Shown: positions 16,942 to 25,514 of the stretch, piece by piece | How the letters are laid out: each line of letters opens with the position of its first letter | Position numbering within the stretch: position 1 is the stretch's first letter | Source of the DNA: Halosimplex litoreum | GTDB lineage: Archaea > Halobacteriota > Halobacteria > Halobacteriales > Haloarculaceae | Length of the DNA stretch: 64,000 nucleotides | Reading direction: 5' to 3' | Assembly: GCF_016065055.1 (NCBI RefSeq) | Contig: NZ_CP065856.1 | Location: forward strand, 4,091,836 to 4,155,835 | The notes under the pieces: model-generated | Database searches by the model: none | What the model was told of the DNA's origin: nothing | What the model saw: the letters and a program-made list of their open reading frames with translations, nothing else | Program-made: the position numbers and the translations under genes

Positions 16942-17142
16942 ATGGTGTTCAAGAAGATAACGCTGATCGGAACCAGTACCGAGAGCTTCGACAAGGCCGT
17001 CGACGACGCGGTCGGGCGCGCCGAGGAGACCTTGCAGAACGTCAAGTGGGTCGAGGTCGAGGAGATGGGCGTCGAGATCGCGAGCGTCGAGAACCGGGAG
17101 TACCAGGCCGAGGTCGAGGTGGCGTTCGAACTGGAAGACTAG
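16942..17142 (+). CDS. Dodecin (flavin-sequestering protein)
   Basis: Small 66-aa protein that assembles as a dodecamer; haloarchaeal dodecin stores riboflavin and lumichrome. The fold signature is complete: [22 protein letters not shown], then [17 protein letters not shown] with the flavin-stacking Trp in KWVEVEE, and [12 protein letters not shown] at the end. Its TAG stop shares the tetranucleotide CTAG (17139-17142) with the stop of the convergent Fe-S carrier gene, so the two 3' ends interlock. Confidence 0.95.
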   Translation: MVFKKITLIGTSTESFDKAVDDAVGRAEETLQNVKWVEVEEMGVEIASVENREYQAEVEVAFELED

Positions 17143-17510
17143 GTGCGGAAGCTCTCGCCGCACCCGCACTCGCTGACGACGTTGGGGTTCTCGACGTGGA
17201 ACCCCTCGCCCTGTAACCCACCGTCGAAGTCCAGCACCGACCCCTCGACGTAGTCGATGCTGGCCGGGTCGACGAACACGCGCAGGTCGTGGTGTTCGTG
17301 GACGGTGTCGTCGTCGTCGGGTTCGAACTCGAAGCGCATCCCGTAGGACAGCCCCGCGCAGCCGCCCTGCTGGACGAACAGGCGCAGCCCCGCCACGTCG
17401 GTGTCCATGTCCTCGTCGTCCAGCAGCGAGACGGCCTCCTCGGCGGCCGCCTCCGTGACCTCGATACCCTCGCCGCCCGGGTCGGGGTCGGCCTCCGTCG
17501 TGGAACTCAT
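17139..17510 (-). CDS. A-type iron-sulfur carrier (IscA/ErpA/HesB family)
   Basis: Fe-S cluster carrier or scaffold protein, 123 aa. The three conserved cysteines are visible: [10 protein letters not shown] in the middle and CGCGESF at the C-terminus. The start at 17508-17510 ([10 protein letters not shown]) gives a short acidic lead before [15 protein letters not shown], typical of haloarchaeal members. A TATA-like GGTTAAC lies about 28 nt upstream. Convergent with dodecin, stop codons overlapping. Confidence 0.92.
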   Translation of the reverse strand: MSSTTEADPDPGGEGIEVTEAAAEEAVSLLDDEDMDTDVAGLRLFVQQGGCAGLSYGMRFEFEPDDDDTVHEHHDLRVFVDPASIDYVEGSVLDFDGGLQGEGFHVENPNVVSECGCGESFRT

Positions 17511-17600
17511 ACCCGTGGGTTCCGTCCCGAACGTGTTAACCCTGACGGCGATCGAACCTCGTGGTGGTCTCCGCCGGCCCCGCATCCACGATTCGCCCCA

Positions 17601-18104
17601 CTACAGGCGCTTCCGGAAGACGTACTCGGTCGCGGTCGTGCCCTCGAAGTCGGTCTCCTGCTCGTCGACGCGCTCGAAGCCGACGGCCTCGTAGAAGGCG
17701 GTCCCGCGGTCGTTGCCGGCCAGCACCTCCGCTTCGTAGCCGTTCACGTCGCGGTCGTACAGCGCCTGCTCGACCTCCGCGACGAGGTTCCGGGCGATCC
17801 CCTGGCGCCAGTGGTCGGGGTCGACGTAGAGCCGATACACCTGGTGGACCCGCCGGGGCGGGTGCGGGCCGGCGTGCGCGTAGCCGACGACCTCGCCGTC
17901 GACCGTGGCGACGAAGAAATCCTGGGCCTCGTGTTCGACGCCGGCCTCGATGGCGTCGTCGCCGTACCACTCGTCGAGCATCGTCTCGACCGTCTCCGCG
18001 CCGAGGATATCGTCGTAGGCGGCGTGCCACGCGTCGTCGGCGACCCGCTGGATGGCGGCCACGTCGCCGACGTTCGCCGGCCGGTAGCGTACGTCCCCTG
18101 TCAT
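17601..18104 (-). CDS. GNAT-family N-acetyltransferase
   Basis: 167-aa acetyltransferase. It opens with VRYRPANVGDVAAIQRVADDAWHAAY, then VVGYAHAG, VYRLYVDPDHWRQGIARNLV (acetyl-CoA binding motif A, here RQGIAR) and NDRGTAFYEAVGFERVDEQ. This is the common RimI-like architecture acting on small molecules or protein N-termini; the substrate is unknown. Same strand as the Fe-S carrier 90 nt downstream, possibly read through. Confidence 0.88.
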   Translation of the reverse strand: MTGDVRYRPANVGDVAAIQRVADDAWHAAYDDILGAETVETMLDEWYGDDAIEAGVEHEAQDFFVATVDGEVVGYAHAGPHPPRRVHQVYRLYVDPDHWRQGIARNLVAEVEQALYDRDVNGYEAEVLAGNDRGTAFYEAVGFERVDEQETDFEGTTATEYVFRKRL

Positions 18105-18185
18105 GCACGACCGAACGACGCTATCGCAGAAAGACCTGACGACCCGCGTCGCAGCCACGGTTCCGACTGCCCGGGTAGGACGAGA

Positions 18186-19508
18186 CTACTCTCCGGAGCC
18201 CTCCGCGTCGGTGGCTTCGCTCGTGCCAGTGGCCTCGTCCGCGTCGAACCGTGCGTCGACGCTGTGTGCGTGGGCCTCCAGCCCCTCGGCGTTCGCCAGG
18301 GTCGTCACGGTGTCGCGCAGGTCGCCCAGCGAGTCCTCGGAGAGCCGTTGAACGGTCGTCGACCGCAGGAAGGTGTCGACCGAGAGCCCGCCGGTGACGC
18401 GGGCCTTGCCGTTGGTCGGGAGAACGTGGTTGGTGCCCGTCGCGTAGTCGCCGGCGGCGACCGGGCTGTAGGAGCCGAGGAAGGCGCTGCCGGCGCTGGG
18501 GATGCGGTCGAGCAGCGCCTCGGCGTCGTCGGCCTGGATCGAGAGGTGCTCGGGGGCGTACTCCTCGGCGAACAGCACCGCCTCGGGCATCGACCGCGCG
18601 AGGAAGACGCCGCTGGCGTCGTTGTCGAGCGCCGCCCGGACCGTCTCCTCGCGGTCGCGGCCCGCGGCGTGGTCGTCGACGGCCGCCGCCACGGCCTCGG
18701 CGGTCGCCTCGTCGTCGGTGACGGCGACGACGGAACTCGTCTCGCCGTGTTCGGCCTGGGCGACCAGATCCGCCGCCACGAGCGACGGGTCGGCCGTCCC
18801 GTCGGCGACGACGAGCACCTCGCTCGGCCCGGCGAGGAAGTCTATCTCGACGTCGCCCCGGACTTCGGCCTTGGCGGCGGTGACCCACTGGTTGCCGGGG
18901 CCGACGACCTTCTGGACGGCGGTTATCGTCTCGGTACCGTAGGCGAGCGCGGCGACGGCCTGCGCACCGCCGACCTGGTAGACGGCGTCGGCGCCGGCGA
19001 TGTCGGCGGCCGCCAGCGTCACCGGGTTGATCTCCTCGGCGGGCGGCGTCGCGACGGCGACGTGTTCGACGCCCGCGACGACCGCCGGGATCACGCCCAT
19101 CAGGACGCTGGAGGGGTAGGCGGCGGTCCCGCCGGGGGCGTAGACGCCGACGGTGTCGAGCGGTCGGAAGCGCCGGCCGAGTTCGCGCCCCTCGAAGTCC
19201 TCGGTCCAGTCCTCGGGCAGCTGTCGCTCGTGGAACGCGCGGACGTTGGCCGCCGCGTCCTCGATGGCCGCGCGGGTCTCCTCGTCGATCGCCTCGGTCG
19301 CGCGCTCGAGGCGGTCGGTCACGTCGACGTTGCCGACCTCGACACCGTCGATCTCACGCGAGAGTTCCCGGAGCGCGGCGTCGCCCTCGGAGCGCACGCG
19401 ACCGACGATATCGCGGGCGTCGTCGCGGACGGCGTCGACCCCTGCGTCGCGGTCGAACAGTGCCGCCCGCTCGCCGGGGTCCAGCGCGTCCACTCGTCGT
19501 ACGTTCAT
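18186..19508 (-). CDS. hisD: Histidinol dehydrogenase HisD
   Basis: Catalyses the last two steps of histidine synthesis, histidinol to histidine with 2 NAD. The protein is 440 aa. Family motifs include VGVYAPGGTAAYPSSVLM, PGNQWVTAAKAEV, IDFLAGPSEVLVVAD and SIQADDAEALL; the zinc and substrate residues fall in this region and GTNHVLPT. A short acidic Thr/Ala/Glu C-terminal extension follows. The start at 19508 (MNVRRVDAL) is the family-like one. HisC is at 29835-30917, so histidine genes are scattered rather than in one operon. Confidence 0.96.
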   Translation of the reverse strand: MNVRRVDALDPGERAALFDRDAGVDAVRDDARDIVGRVRSEGDAALRELSREIDGVEVGNVDVTDRLERATEAIDEETRAAIEDAAANVRAFHERQLPEDWTEDFEGRELGRRFRPLDTVGVYAPGGTAAYPSSVLMGVIPAVVAGVEHVAVATPPAEEINPVTLAAADIAGADAVYQVGGAQAVAALAYGTETITAVQKVVGPGNQWVTAAKAEVRGDVEIDFLAGPSEVLVVADGTADPSLVAADLVAQAEHGETSSVVAVTDDEATAEAVAAAVDDHAAGRDREETVRAALDNDASGVFLARSMPEAVLFAEEYAPEHLSIQADDAEALLDRIPSAGSAFLGSYSPVAAGDYATGTNHVLPTNGKARVTGGLSVDTFLRSTTVQRLSEDSLGDLRDTVTTLANAEGLEAHAHSVDARFDADEATGTSEATDAEGSGE

Positions 19509-19622
19509 GCCGGGTCCTTGCCGCGACTGGCTCATACGACTTGCTATCGCGGCCGGACGACGCCGACCGGTGGCGTCGAAGCGATCACCGGGGGCGCCCG
19601 TGCGACGGGACCCCCCGCGGCC

Positions 19623-20711
19623 TCACCCCTGGACGTACCACCAGGCGGTGACGACGAGGAGCATGAACAGCCCGCCGAGGAAAAAGGCGAACGCGGGGTC
19701 GGCCAGCAGTGAGTCACCGCTCCCGGCGACCTGACGGGCGCCGTCGACCGTCCCCGCCGGGACCTGCGTGGCGGTGTCGAGCGTGATCGTCCCCGAGTCC
19801 ATGCCCGTCTCGGTCGGCGTCGGCGAAGGGGGATCCGTCGTCGTGGGCGTGGGCTGGGGCGTCGCGGTCGGTGTCGGTGCGGCCGTGGGCGAGGGTGTCG
19901 CGGCCGGCGTGGGGGTCGACGCCGGCGTCGGAGCAGGCGTCCCGGCCGGCGTCGCCGTGACCGACGGGGCCTCGGTCGCGGTCGGCGTCGCCTGCGTCGC
20001 TGTCGCCGGTTCCGGCGTCGGGCTCGCGGTAGCTCCTCCCGCGTCCGTCGCCGTGTCCGCGCCGCCGAAGATGCCGATATCCCCGCTTTCGGTCGTCGTC
20101 GCCGTCGCCGTGTCGGTCCCCGGTTCCGACACGGTACCGCCACCGTCACCGCCCGAAGCGCCGGCGTCTGCGCCGTCGCCGCCAGTCTCGCTATCGCCGC
20201 CGCCGGCCCCGCGCTCGTCGCCCGATTGCGAACTCGCTCCGAACGAGACGCCGTAGTCGCCGAGGTCCGCACCGGACTCGCCGAACAGCCGCCGCACCGC
20301 GAGGCTCGCGACGGCGAGCAGCCCGACCGAACCCAGCAGGCGCGTCAGCGCCGTCTTCAGTCGCGAGCGGTCGTGTTCCTGCCCCGCGAAGAGGACGAGC
20401 GCCTCGCTGGCCGGCGCGTAGATGGTCATCTCCGTGCCCTTCTCGGAGTAGCCCTCGCCGGCGGGCTGGATAAGCTCCGCGTCCTCCAGCCGCTCGACGT
20501 GGTAGTGGACGTTCTGCAGCGACGTTCCCACCTCGTCGCGGATCTCCGGCGGCGTCTTCGGCTCCTCGTACAGCGTCGCCAGGATTGTCCGCGCGGTGTC
20601 CGACGAGAGCGCCGACAGCGCCGCCTCGGTCGCCTCGTCGTCGAGGTCGAGGACTCGTGGCTCGTCGGGCGTCCGTGTCGGCTCCGACTTGAACGGCAGC
20701 AGACGACCCAT
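19623..20711 (-). CDS. Membrane-tethered winged-helix (ArsR-type) regulator with Thr/Pro-rich stalk
   Basis: 362 aa. Residues about 22-95 form an ArsR-like wHTH (LSSDTARTILATLYEEPKT, the recognition helix near LQNVHYHVERLEDAEL, wing near GTEMTIYAP). A helix near 124-140 (LLGSVGLLAVASLAV) looks membrane-spanning. Then comes about 190 residues of Gly/Asp and Thr/Pro/Ala repeats (TPTPAATPSPT type), and a C-terminal hydrophobic helix (FAFFLGGLFMLLVVTAWWYV). This predicts a cytoplasmic DNA-binding head and an external stalk. Haloarchaeal relatives of this layout exist; ligands are unknown. A TATA-like element lies about 27 nt before the ATG. Confidence 0.82.
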   Translation of the reverse strand: MGRLLPFKSEPTRTPDEPRVLDLDDEATEAALSALSSDTARTILATLYEEPKTPPEIRDEVGTSLQNVHYHVERLEDAELIQPAGEGYSEKGTEMTIYAPASEALVLFAGQEHDRSRLKTALTRLLGSVGLLAVASLAVRRLFGESGADLGDYGVSFGASSQSGDERGAGGGDSETGGDGADAGASGGDGGGTVSEPGTDTATATTTESGDIGIFGGADTATDAGGATASPTPEPATATQATPTATEAPSVTATPAGTPAPTPASTPTPAATPSPTAAPTPTATPQPTPTTTDPPSPTPTETGMDSGTITLDTATQVPAGTVDGARQVAGSGDSLLADPAFAFFLGGLFMLLVVTAWWYVQG

Positions 20712-20804
20712 TGGTCTAGCACAGATGGCCGACCATAATGGGTTTTCCCAAAAGACAAAAACTCGTTTGAAGCTCGAATCGCGCCCAGAGGCGCCCAGTC
20801 GGCC

Positions 20805-22022
20805 CTATCGGTAGAGCCGTGAGAGTATGTGTAACGACGACAGAACCACCGCCAGCCCCACTTCACCGATCAGCACGAACAGCAGCGCGACAGACCGCTC
20901 GGCGGGCGCCAAGACGACCGCGTAGACGTACCAGCCGGTCCCGACCGCCAGCGAGAGGAACAGTGCGTGGACCAGGATCCACGGCCCGAGACGGCGACAC
21001 ACGGCGAACGCGCGGCGGGTCACCGGATTCGACGACCGCCCCACGCTCGGACTGTCCGCCGCGACCCCCCAGAAGCTGGTCGTGGCGTAGGAACCCGTCG
21101 ACGACCGCTGGGTCCGTCCCGTCCGGTCGGTCGCCGTCCCGCCGTTCGCGCGGCGACGCCGTCGGCCGGCGGTCTCCGACGCTGCTCCCGCCTCCGCTGT
21201 CCTCGCCTCCGTCCTCCCCGACGCGTTGCGGTCGGTCGCCGTCCTCGACGCCGTCGCGTCGGAACCGGCCGTCTGGGTGTCGTCGCCGTCCCGTTCCTCG
21301 TCACCGCTCGACGGTTCCTCACCCGCCGAGCGACCACCGCCGTTCGATGCCGTGTCCTCGACGTTCGACGTTTCGCCACCACCGGACCCGACCGAACTCG
21401 AGGACCCGGGATCGACGCCCGAACCCCTCGATCGGTCGCTCACTGTCTCCTCCGTCGACCCGTCGCCGTCGTCGCCGGTACTCGACGCCGCGGCGCTACT
21501 CGACCGGGACGACCGCGATCGGCGGGCACCGTCGCTCCGCGTTCGCTCCCCCGTCCGCCGTCGACTCCGCCCACTCGACGACCGACGGCTCGTCCCCGTT
21601 CGTCCGGCCCACGTTCCGGTCGAACCGCTCCGGGACGAGCCGTCGGTCGCGTCGCGGGTTCGACTACGATCAGCCGCCGCGCCCCGCGAGCCAGTCGTCG
21701 CGTCCCGAGTGCCGTTCGCCCCGGGCGTCGAACCCCGAGACTGCGACGCGGTCGGTTCCGGCGACCGGTCGCTCGCCCACAGCGTCGAGTCGGCGTGCGA
21801 GTCTACGTACGCCCGGTGTCCGAGACGGTCGTACCTGGCGCGGTCGGCGGCGTCGAGGAGCGTCTCCTTGGCCGCGGTCAGGCGCTTGAAACGATCGGCG
21901 GCGTCGGGGTCTGAACTCACGTCCGGATGGTGTTCCTTGACGCGCTCGCGGTAGGCGGCGCGGATCGCTTCCTCGTCGGCGTCGGGTCCCACCCCGAGGA
22001 CGCCGTAGAACGTCCTGCTCAT
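20805..22022 (-). CDS. J-domain protein with C-terminal membrane anchor
   Basis: 405 aa. Residues 1-70 are a J domain (FYGVLGVGPDADEEAIRAAYRERVKEHHPDV, with the HPD motif that stimulates DnaK ATPase). Instead of Gly/Phe and zinc-finger regions there is about 260 residues of Ser/Arg/Thr/Gly low complexity, and the end holds two transmembrane helices (WILVHALFLSLAVGTGWYVYAVVL and LLFVLIGEVGLAVVLSSLHIL). It is therefore a membrane-attached co-chaperone rather than DnaJ itself. It lies upstream of the membrane-tethered wHTH gene on the same strand. Confidence 0.85.
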   Translation of the reverse strand: MSRTFYGVLGVGPDADEEAIRAAYRERVKEHHPDVSSDPDAADRFKRLTAAKETLLDAADRARYDRLGHRAYVDSHADSTLWASDRSPEPTASQSRGSTPGANGTRDATTGSRGAAADRSRTRDATDGSSRSGSTGTWAGRTGTSRRSSSGRSRRRTGERTRSDGARRSRSSRSSSAAASSTGDDGDGSTEETVSDRSRGSGVDPGSSSSVGSGGGETSNVEDTASNGGGRSAGEEPSSGDEERDGDDTQTAGSDATASRTATDRNASGRTEARTAEAGAASETAGRRRRRANGGTATDRTGRTQRSSTGSYATTSFWGVAADSPSVGRSSNPVTRRAFAVCRRLGPWILVHALFLSLAVGTGWYVYAVVLAPAERSVALLFVLIGEVGLAVVLSSLHILSRLYR

Positions 22023-22139
22023 ACACCCAGTGTCTGCGTGACACGATTCTTTCGGCTTCGGCTATAAGATTGTACCGGAGCGACCGAACCCGTCGGCAAA
22101 CTCGCACCGCTTCGCGCCTGGCTCCCCGGCCGTCGTTCG

Positions 22140-22331
22140 TCAGGACTCGGTCGGCCGACCACCGTCGGCCACCGCACGGCGCTCCGCCGTGGTCGTCCGA
22201 CCGGTCTCGCCGAGTTCGGGGTGACAGTCCTCGCAGACCCAGGCGACCGTCCGGTGAGTCATGGTCTCCGTCCGCTCGCGTCGCCGCCACGCTCGAAATA
22301 CGTCGTCGCCGCAGTGGTCACATTCTACCAT
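22140..22331 (-). CDS. Small zinc-finger protein
   Basis: 63-aa protein with two Cys-x2-Cys knuckles, ECDHCGDDVF near the N-terminus and WVCEDCHPEL near residue 33, probably binding one Zn. The rest is a charged tail. Similar mini zinc-finger proteins are common in haloarchaea and several affect growth or biofilm traits, but none can be assigned here. A TATA box sits about 30 nt upstream of the ATG at 22329-22331, which supports expression. Confidence 0.7.
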   Translation of the reverse strand: MVECDHCGDDVFRAWRRRERTETMTHRTVAWVCEDCHPELGETGRTTTAERRAVADGGRPTES

Positions 22332-22357
22332 CGTATCACATCGTGTGTGAGACGTTC

Positions 22358-22365
22358 ACATATAG
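22358..22365 (-). promoter_or_regulatory. TATA box for small zinc-finger gene
   Basis: CTATATGT on the minus strand lies about 30 nt upstream of the ATG at 22331, in an AT-rich patch that stands out from the surroundings. Confidence 0.5.
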
Positions 22366-22515
22366 CTTGCCCTGAAACGAGTATGGACCCAGGGGAGGTC
22401 GTAAGATCTCCTTATACGTCCAGACGTGGCGAACCGTCGGTCGGTCCCCGGTCGTGAGAATCCTTCGGTGGGAGGGGATCGCTTTTGCCGTGGACGCCCC
22501 TACAGAGGGACGAGA

Positions 22516-23355
22516 ATGGCAACGAGTGAGCGGTCTCCGCTTCGAACAGTCGTGGCGCTGGTCTCCGCCCTCGGCCTCGGCGGCGGCGGGCTGGCGTTCG
22601 GGTTCGTCCTCGCTTCCGTCGCGGCCGCCGTACTGACTCTCGGCCTCGGCGTCGAGATCTCGCCGGCGGCGGTGATCGTCCTGAGCCTCGTCTTCGTCCA
22701 GGGCGTGGGCTGTGCCGGCGTCGCGTTCGCGTATCTGAGACTACGGCCGGTCGTCGGACCGAAGGTCAGGTCCGTCGTCGGGCTCGACGGGGTACCGGGC
22801 CCGTTCGACATCGGCGTCGACCTGCCGGACCTGCGCGGCGTGGCCGTCGTCGTCGGCGGCTACGTCCTCGCGCTCGGCGCCGCCTTCACAGGGTCGATCC
22901 TCGTCACCCTCCTCCAGGTCGACACCGGCACCAACCAGGCCGCCGAGATCGGGATGCAGAACCCCGAGGTCCTGCTAATCTTGATCCCCGCGTCGATCCT
23001 GCTCATCGGTCCGGGCGAGGAACTGCTCTTCCGCGGCGTCGTCCAGGGGCGACTCCGCGAGGTCCTCGGCCCGGTCGCCGCGATCCTCCTCGCCAGCACC
23101 GTCTTCGCGTTCCTCCACTGGTTCGCGCTGACCGGCGGTTCGGCGGCGGGCAACTTCGTCGCGCTGGGCATCCTCGTCGGCCCTTCGCTCGTCTTCGGCG
23201 CGGCCTACGAACTCACCGACAACATCGTCGTCCCGTCGCTGATCCACGGGATCTACAACGCGACGCTGTTCTCGCTCCTCTACGTCGTGGTCGCGTTCGG
23301 CGACCAGCTGCCCGACCCACAGAACGCGACGGCAGCGGCGCTCGCGCTTCTCTGA
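22516..23355 (+). CDS. CPBP family intramembrane metalloprotease (Abi/CAAX-like)
   Basis: Integral membrane protease-like protein, 279 aa, about eight helices. The conserved motifs are GPGEELLFRGVVQGRL (Glu-Glu-x3-Arg), FAFLHW and SLIHGIYNATLF, which supply the Glu and His metal ligands of the CPBP family (eukaryotic CAAX prenyl protease 2 relatives). In prokaryotes such proteins have been linked to bacteriocin self-immunity and protein maturation; the target here is unknown. The ATG at 22516 is preferred over upstream in-frame starts because those lie in non-coding sequence. Confidence 0.88.
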   Translation: MATSERSPLRTVVALVSALGLGGGGLAFGFVLASVAAAVLTLGLGVEISPAAVIVLSLVFVQGVGCAGVAFAYLRLRPVVGPKVRSVVGLDGVPGPFDIGVDLPDLRGVAVVVGGYVLALGAAFTGSILVTLLQVDTGTNQAAEIGMQNPEVLLILIPASILLIGPGEELLFRGVVQGRLREVLGPVAAILLASTVFAFLHWFALTGGSAAGNFVALGILVGPSLVFGAAYELTDNIVVPSLIHGIYNATLFSLLYVVVAFGDQLPDPQNATAAALALL

Positions 23356-23367
23356 GTGCCACCCGTG

Positions 23368-23760
23368 CTACAGCCTCGACAGCGCGAACAGCAACGGCGG
23401 ATACACGCCCAGCACCGTCGCGCTGACCACGCCCACGAGCGCGGTCGCCCGGTCGGCGTCCGCGGCGACCCGACCGGTGTAGGTCGCGAACGCCGAGTAG
23501 AGCCCGACGACCGAGAGCGCCATCGTGGCGACTTCGCCCAGCGCTCCCCAACCGCCGACCGTCGCGAGCGCGTAGCCGAGCCCGACGAACAGCCCGCCGC
23601 TCAGGACGGCGAAGACGCCCGTCTCGAACACCGGCTCGGGCGGTTCCTCTTCGCCCTCCCGCGGCGGCGGCTCGTAGTGGCTGCGCGTGACGACCGCGAC
23701 GGCGCTCGCCCCGAGTAGCGAGACGACCGCTATCGCCGCGGTCTGGGCGTCGACTGACAT
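23368..23760 (-). CDS. Small membrane protein of unknown function
   Basis: 130 aa with four predicted helices: AAIAVVSLLGASAVAVV, VFAVLSGGLFVGLGYALATV, VATMALSVVGLYSAFATY and ATALVGVVSATVLGVYPPLLFAL. A short acidic loop with PPPREGEEEPPEP follows helix 1. No motif identifies a family. It is convergent with the CPBP protease gene, 12 nt apart. Confidence 0.65.
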   Translation of the reverse strand: MSVDAQTAAIAVVSLLGASAVAVVTRSHYEPPPREGEEEPPEPVFETGVFAVLSGGLFVGLGYALATVGGWGALGEVATMALSVVGLYSAFATYTGRVAADADRATALVGVVSATVLGVYPPLLFALSRL

Positions 23761-24034
23761 GGTGCTGGTGTTCGAAATCCCCCGTCTTAACGGTGGATCA
23801 CTCGCGACGGCGCGGTGGCATCTCCGATGGACATCGTGTCGCGACCCTGACTCGATTTTCAGTCCGTGAATATGTGCAGCGGGTAACTACACTTCTCCCC
23901 CGCCCGACGATACTAGTGCTAAGAGGGGACCGATGGGATCGGTCGTTCGGCCGGCGGGAGACCGCCCGGGATGGATCTCGACGCCGGGTCGAGACGCGGG
24001 CCGTCGGTCCGCCGCTTGGCGACGGGAGAACGAG

Positions 24035-24430
24035 ATGAAACGAGACAAACAGGCCGTACCGGTCAGAGTCGACACGCCCGACGCCGTCGCTCGCCAGCAG
24101 ACGGGGTTCGGTGACGCGAGCGAGTACGGGGAACTCGGCGGGGAGTACTTCACGTTCGCTTCCGGGACGGACCTCACGCCGCTCCTGGAAGGACTGGAAG
24201 ACGACCGCTGTCAGTGCCCGCACTGGGGCTACGTTCTGGAGGGGTCGCTCACCGCGAGTTACTCGGACGGGCGCGAAGAGGAGACGGGGACCGGCGACCT
24301 CTTCTACTGGCCGCCGGGCCACACGATCCGGGCGAACGACGACTCCGAGATCGTCATGTTCAGTCCACAGGACGAACACACCGCGGTCATCGAACACGTC
24401 CTAGCGAAGGTCGAGGGGAGCGAACGATAG
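24035..24430 (+). CDS. Cupin-domain protein
   Basis: 131-aa single-domain cupin. The beta-barrel motifs are CPHWGYVLEGSLTASYSDG (motif 1) and GDLFYWPPGHTIRANDD (motif 2). Only some of the usual His/Glu metal ligands are present (HW...E... then H in PPGHT), so it may bind a metal weakly or serve as a ligand-binding protein. It lies about 120 nt upstream of a FilR1-type regulator gene with its own promoter. The 274 nt upstream (23761-24034) hold no gene I can support. Confidence 0.75.
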   Translation: MKRDKQAVPVRVDTPDAVARQQTGFGDASEYGELGGEYFTFASGTDLTPLLEGLEDDRCQCPHWGYVLEGSLTASYSDGREEETGTGDLFYWPPGHTIRANDDSEIVMFSPQDEHTAVIEHVLAKVEGSER

Positions 24431-24520
24431 CACGGTCCGCCGCGACGTCACCCGATCGGGGACTCGCTCACCGGCGAAATCGGGTCCCCTCGGGCGGGAT
24501 TTGCGGCTCGGACGAAGCGA

Positions 24521-24529
24521 TTTATACCC
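24521..24529 (+). promoter_or_regulatory. TATA box for the FilR1-type regulator
   Basis: TTTATACCC is centred about 25 nt before the ATG at 24548, supporting that start over an in-frame ATG 15 nt upstream. Confidence 0.6.
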
Positions 24530-24547
24530 CGGTTGCCACTAGTTAGC

Positions 24548-25393
24548 ATGGATTCCGCGATTCAGGCCATCGAGTTTCTGGCGCGGTCGGAGCACCGCGT
24601 CGCGGCACTGGAGGCCCTCTCCGAGGAGCCCCGGGACCGCCGCGATCTCCGCGACGCGACGGGGGCGTCGGATCCCACTATCGGGCGCGTCATCAGGGAT
24701 CTCGAGGACCGGTCGTGGCTCGCGCGCGAGGGAGCGCGCTACGAGCTCACGCCCCTGGGAGCGTACGTGACCGACCGGTTCTTCGAACTGCGCGAGGGTA
24801 TGAGAACGGGCGAGCGGCTCCGGGAGGTCTGGCGGTGGCTTCCCCGGGAGATGGAGGGGTTCGCGGTGGAGCACTACGAAGACGCCGTCGTCGCGTATCC
24901 CGGCCCGAACTATCCGTACGCTCCCGTCGAGCGGGTCACCCATCTGCTCGAATCGACCGCGTCCATCCGGGGGCTCGGGACGACGCTGTACAAGTCGGGG
25001 AACCTCGACGTGTTCTGCCGACGCGTGATCGAGGGGATGGAGACGGAGTACGTCTACTCGCCGCCGGTCCTCCGGGCGATCGTGGACTGGAACCCCGAGC
25101 TGACGGCGCGAGCGTTGGGGTGCGATAACTGCACCGTGTTCCTGCACGACGCCCTCCCGGACGACTCCCGCTGCGGGCTCAACGTCATGGACGACTGTAT
25201 CGGCATCTGCGGCCACGATCCCGAGACCGCCCAGCTCGAAGCCGTGATCGACACGCGGTCGCCCGAGGCACGCGAGTGGGCGGAGGACGTCTACGCGCGG
25301 TGTCGGTCGGAGGCGCGACAGTTCGACGTGGGGGAACTGGCGCCCGATGCATCGCGTTCACCGGAGGGACGGCTCCGCGTCGAGCCACGGTAG
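24548..25393 (+). CDS. wHTH transcriptional regulator with FilR1-type effector domain
   Basis: 281 aa. Residues 1-85 form a winged helix (FLARSEHRVAALEALSEEP, recognition helix ASDPTIGRVIRDLEDRSWL, wing YELTPLGAYVTDRF). Residues 100-260 match the FilR1 middle/effector domain seen in many archaeal regulators (VERVTHLLESTASIRGLGTTL, VYSPPVLRAIV, then CDNCTVFLHDALP). Several Cys (CDNC, DDCIGICGHD) could bind metal or a redox signal. Haloarchaea have many such regulators. Downstream DNA to 25549 holds the first toxin-antitoxin repeat and an operator. Confidence 0.85.
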   Translation: MDSAIQAIEFLARSEHRVAALEALSEEPRDRRDLRDATGASDPTIGRVIRDLEDRSWLAREGARYELTPLGAYVTDRFFELREGMRTGERLREVWRWLPREMEGFAVEHYEDAVVAYPGPNYPYAPVERVTHLLESTASIRGLGTTLYKSGNLDVFCRRVIEGMETEYVYSPPVLRAIVDWNPELTARALGCDNCTVFLHDALPDDSRCGLNVMDDCIGICGHDPETAQLEAVIDTRSPEAREWAEDVYARCRSEARQFDVGELAPDASRSPEGRLRVEPR

Positions 25394-25454
25394 CCCCCGG
25401 CCCGCGCACGGGACCCTCGGTTGCGGAGAGACACGGCTGTTCGAACGGCAGCGA

Positions 25455-25491
25455 TGTGCGCCCGGAACCTACCGGGCGAGGATCTACTAGT
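25455..25491 (+). repeat. Palindromic cassette repeat C1
   Basis: TGTGCGCCCGGAAC followed by CTACCGGGCGA and TCTACTAGT. CGCCCGG (25459-25465) pairs with CCGGGCG (25472-25478) around a 6-nt loop. A close copy (C2) is at 26266-26303 and a degenerate one (C3) at 27175-27199, all in the same orientation and bracketing two toxin-antitoxin modules. Confidence 0.8.
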
Positions 25492-25514
25492 GAATCCACA
25501 CCTGAAGTACGGCA

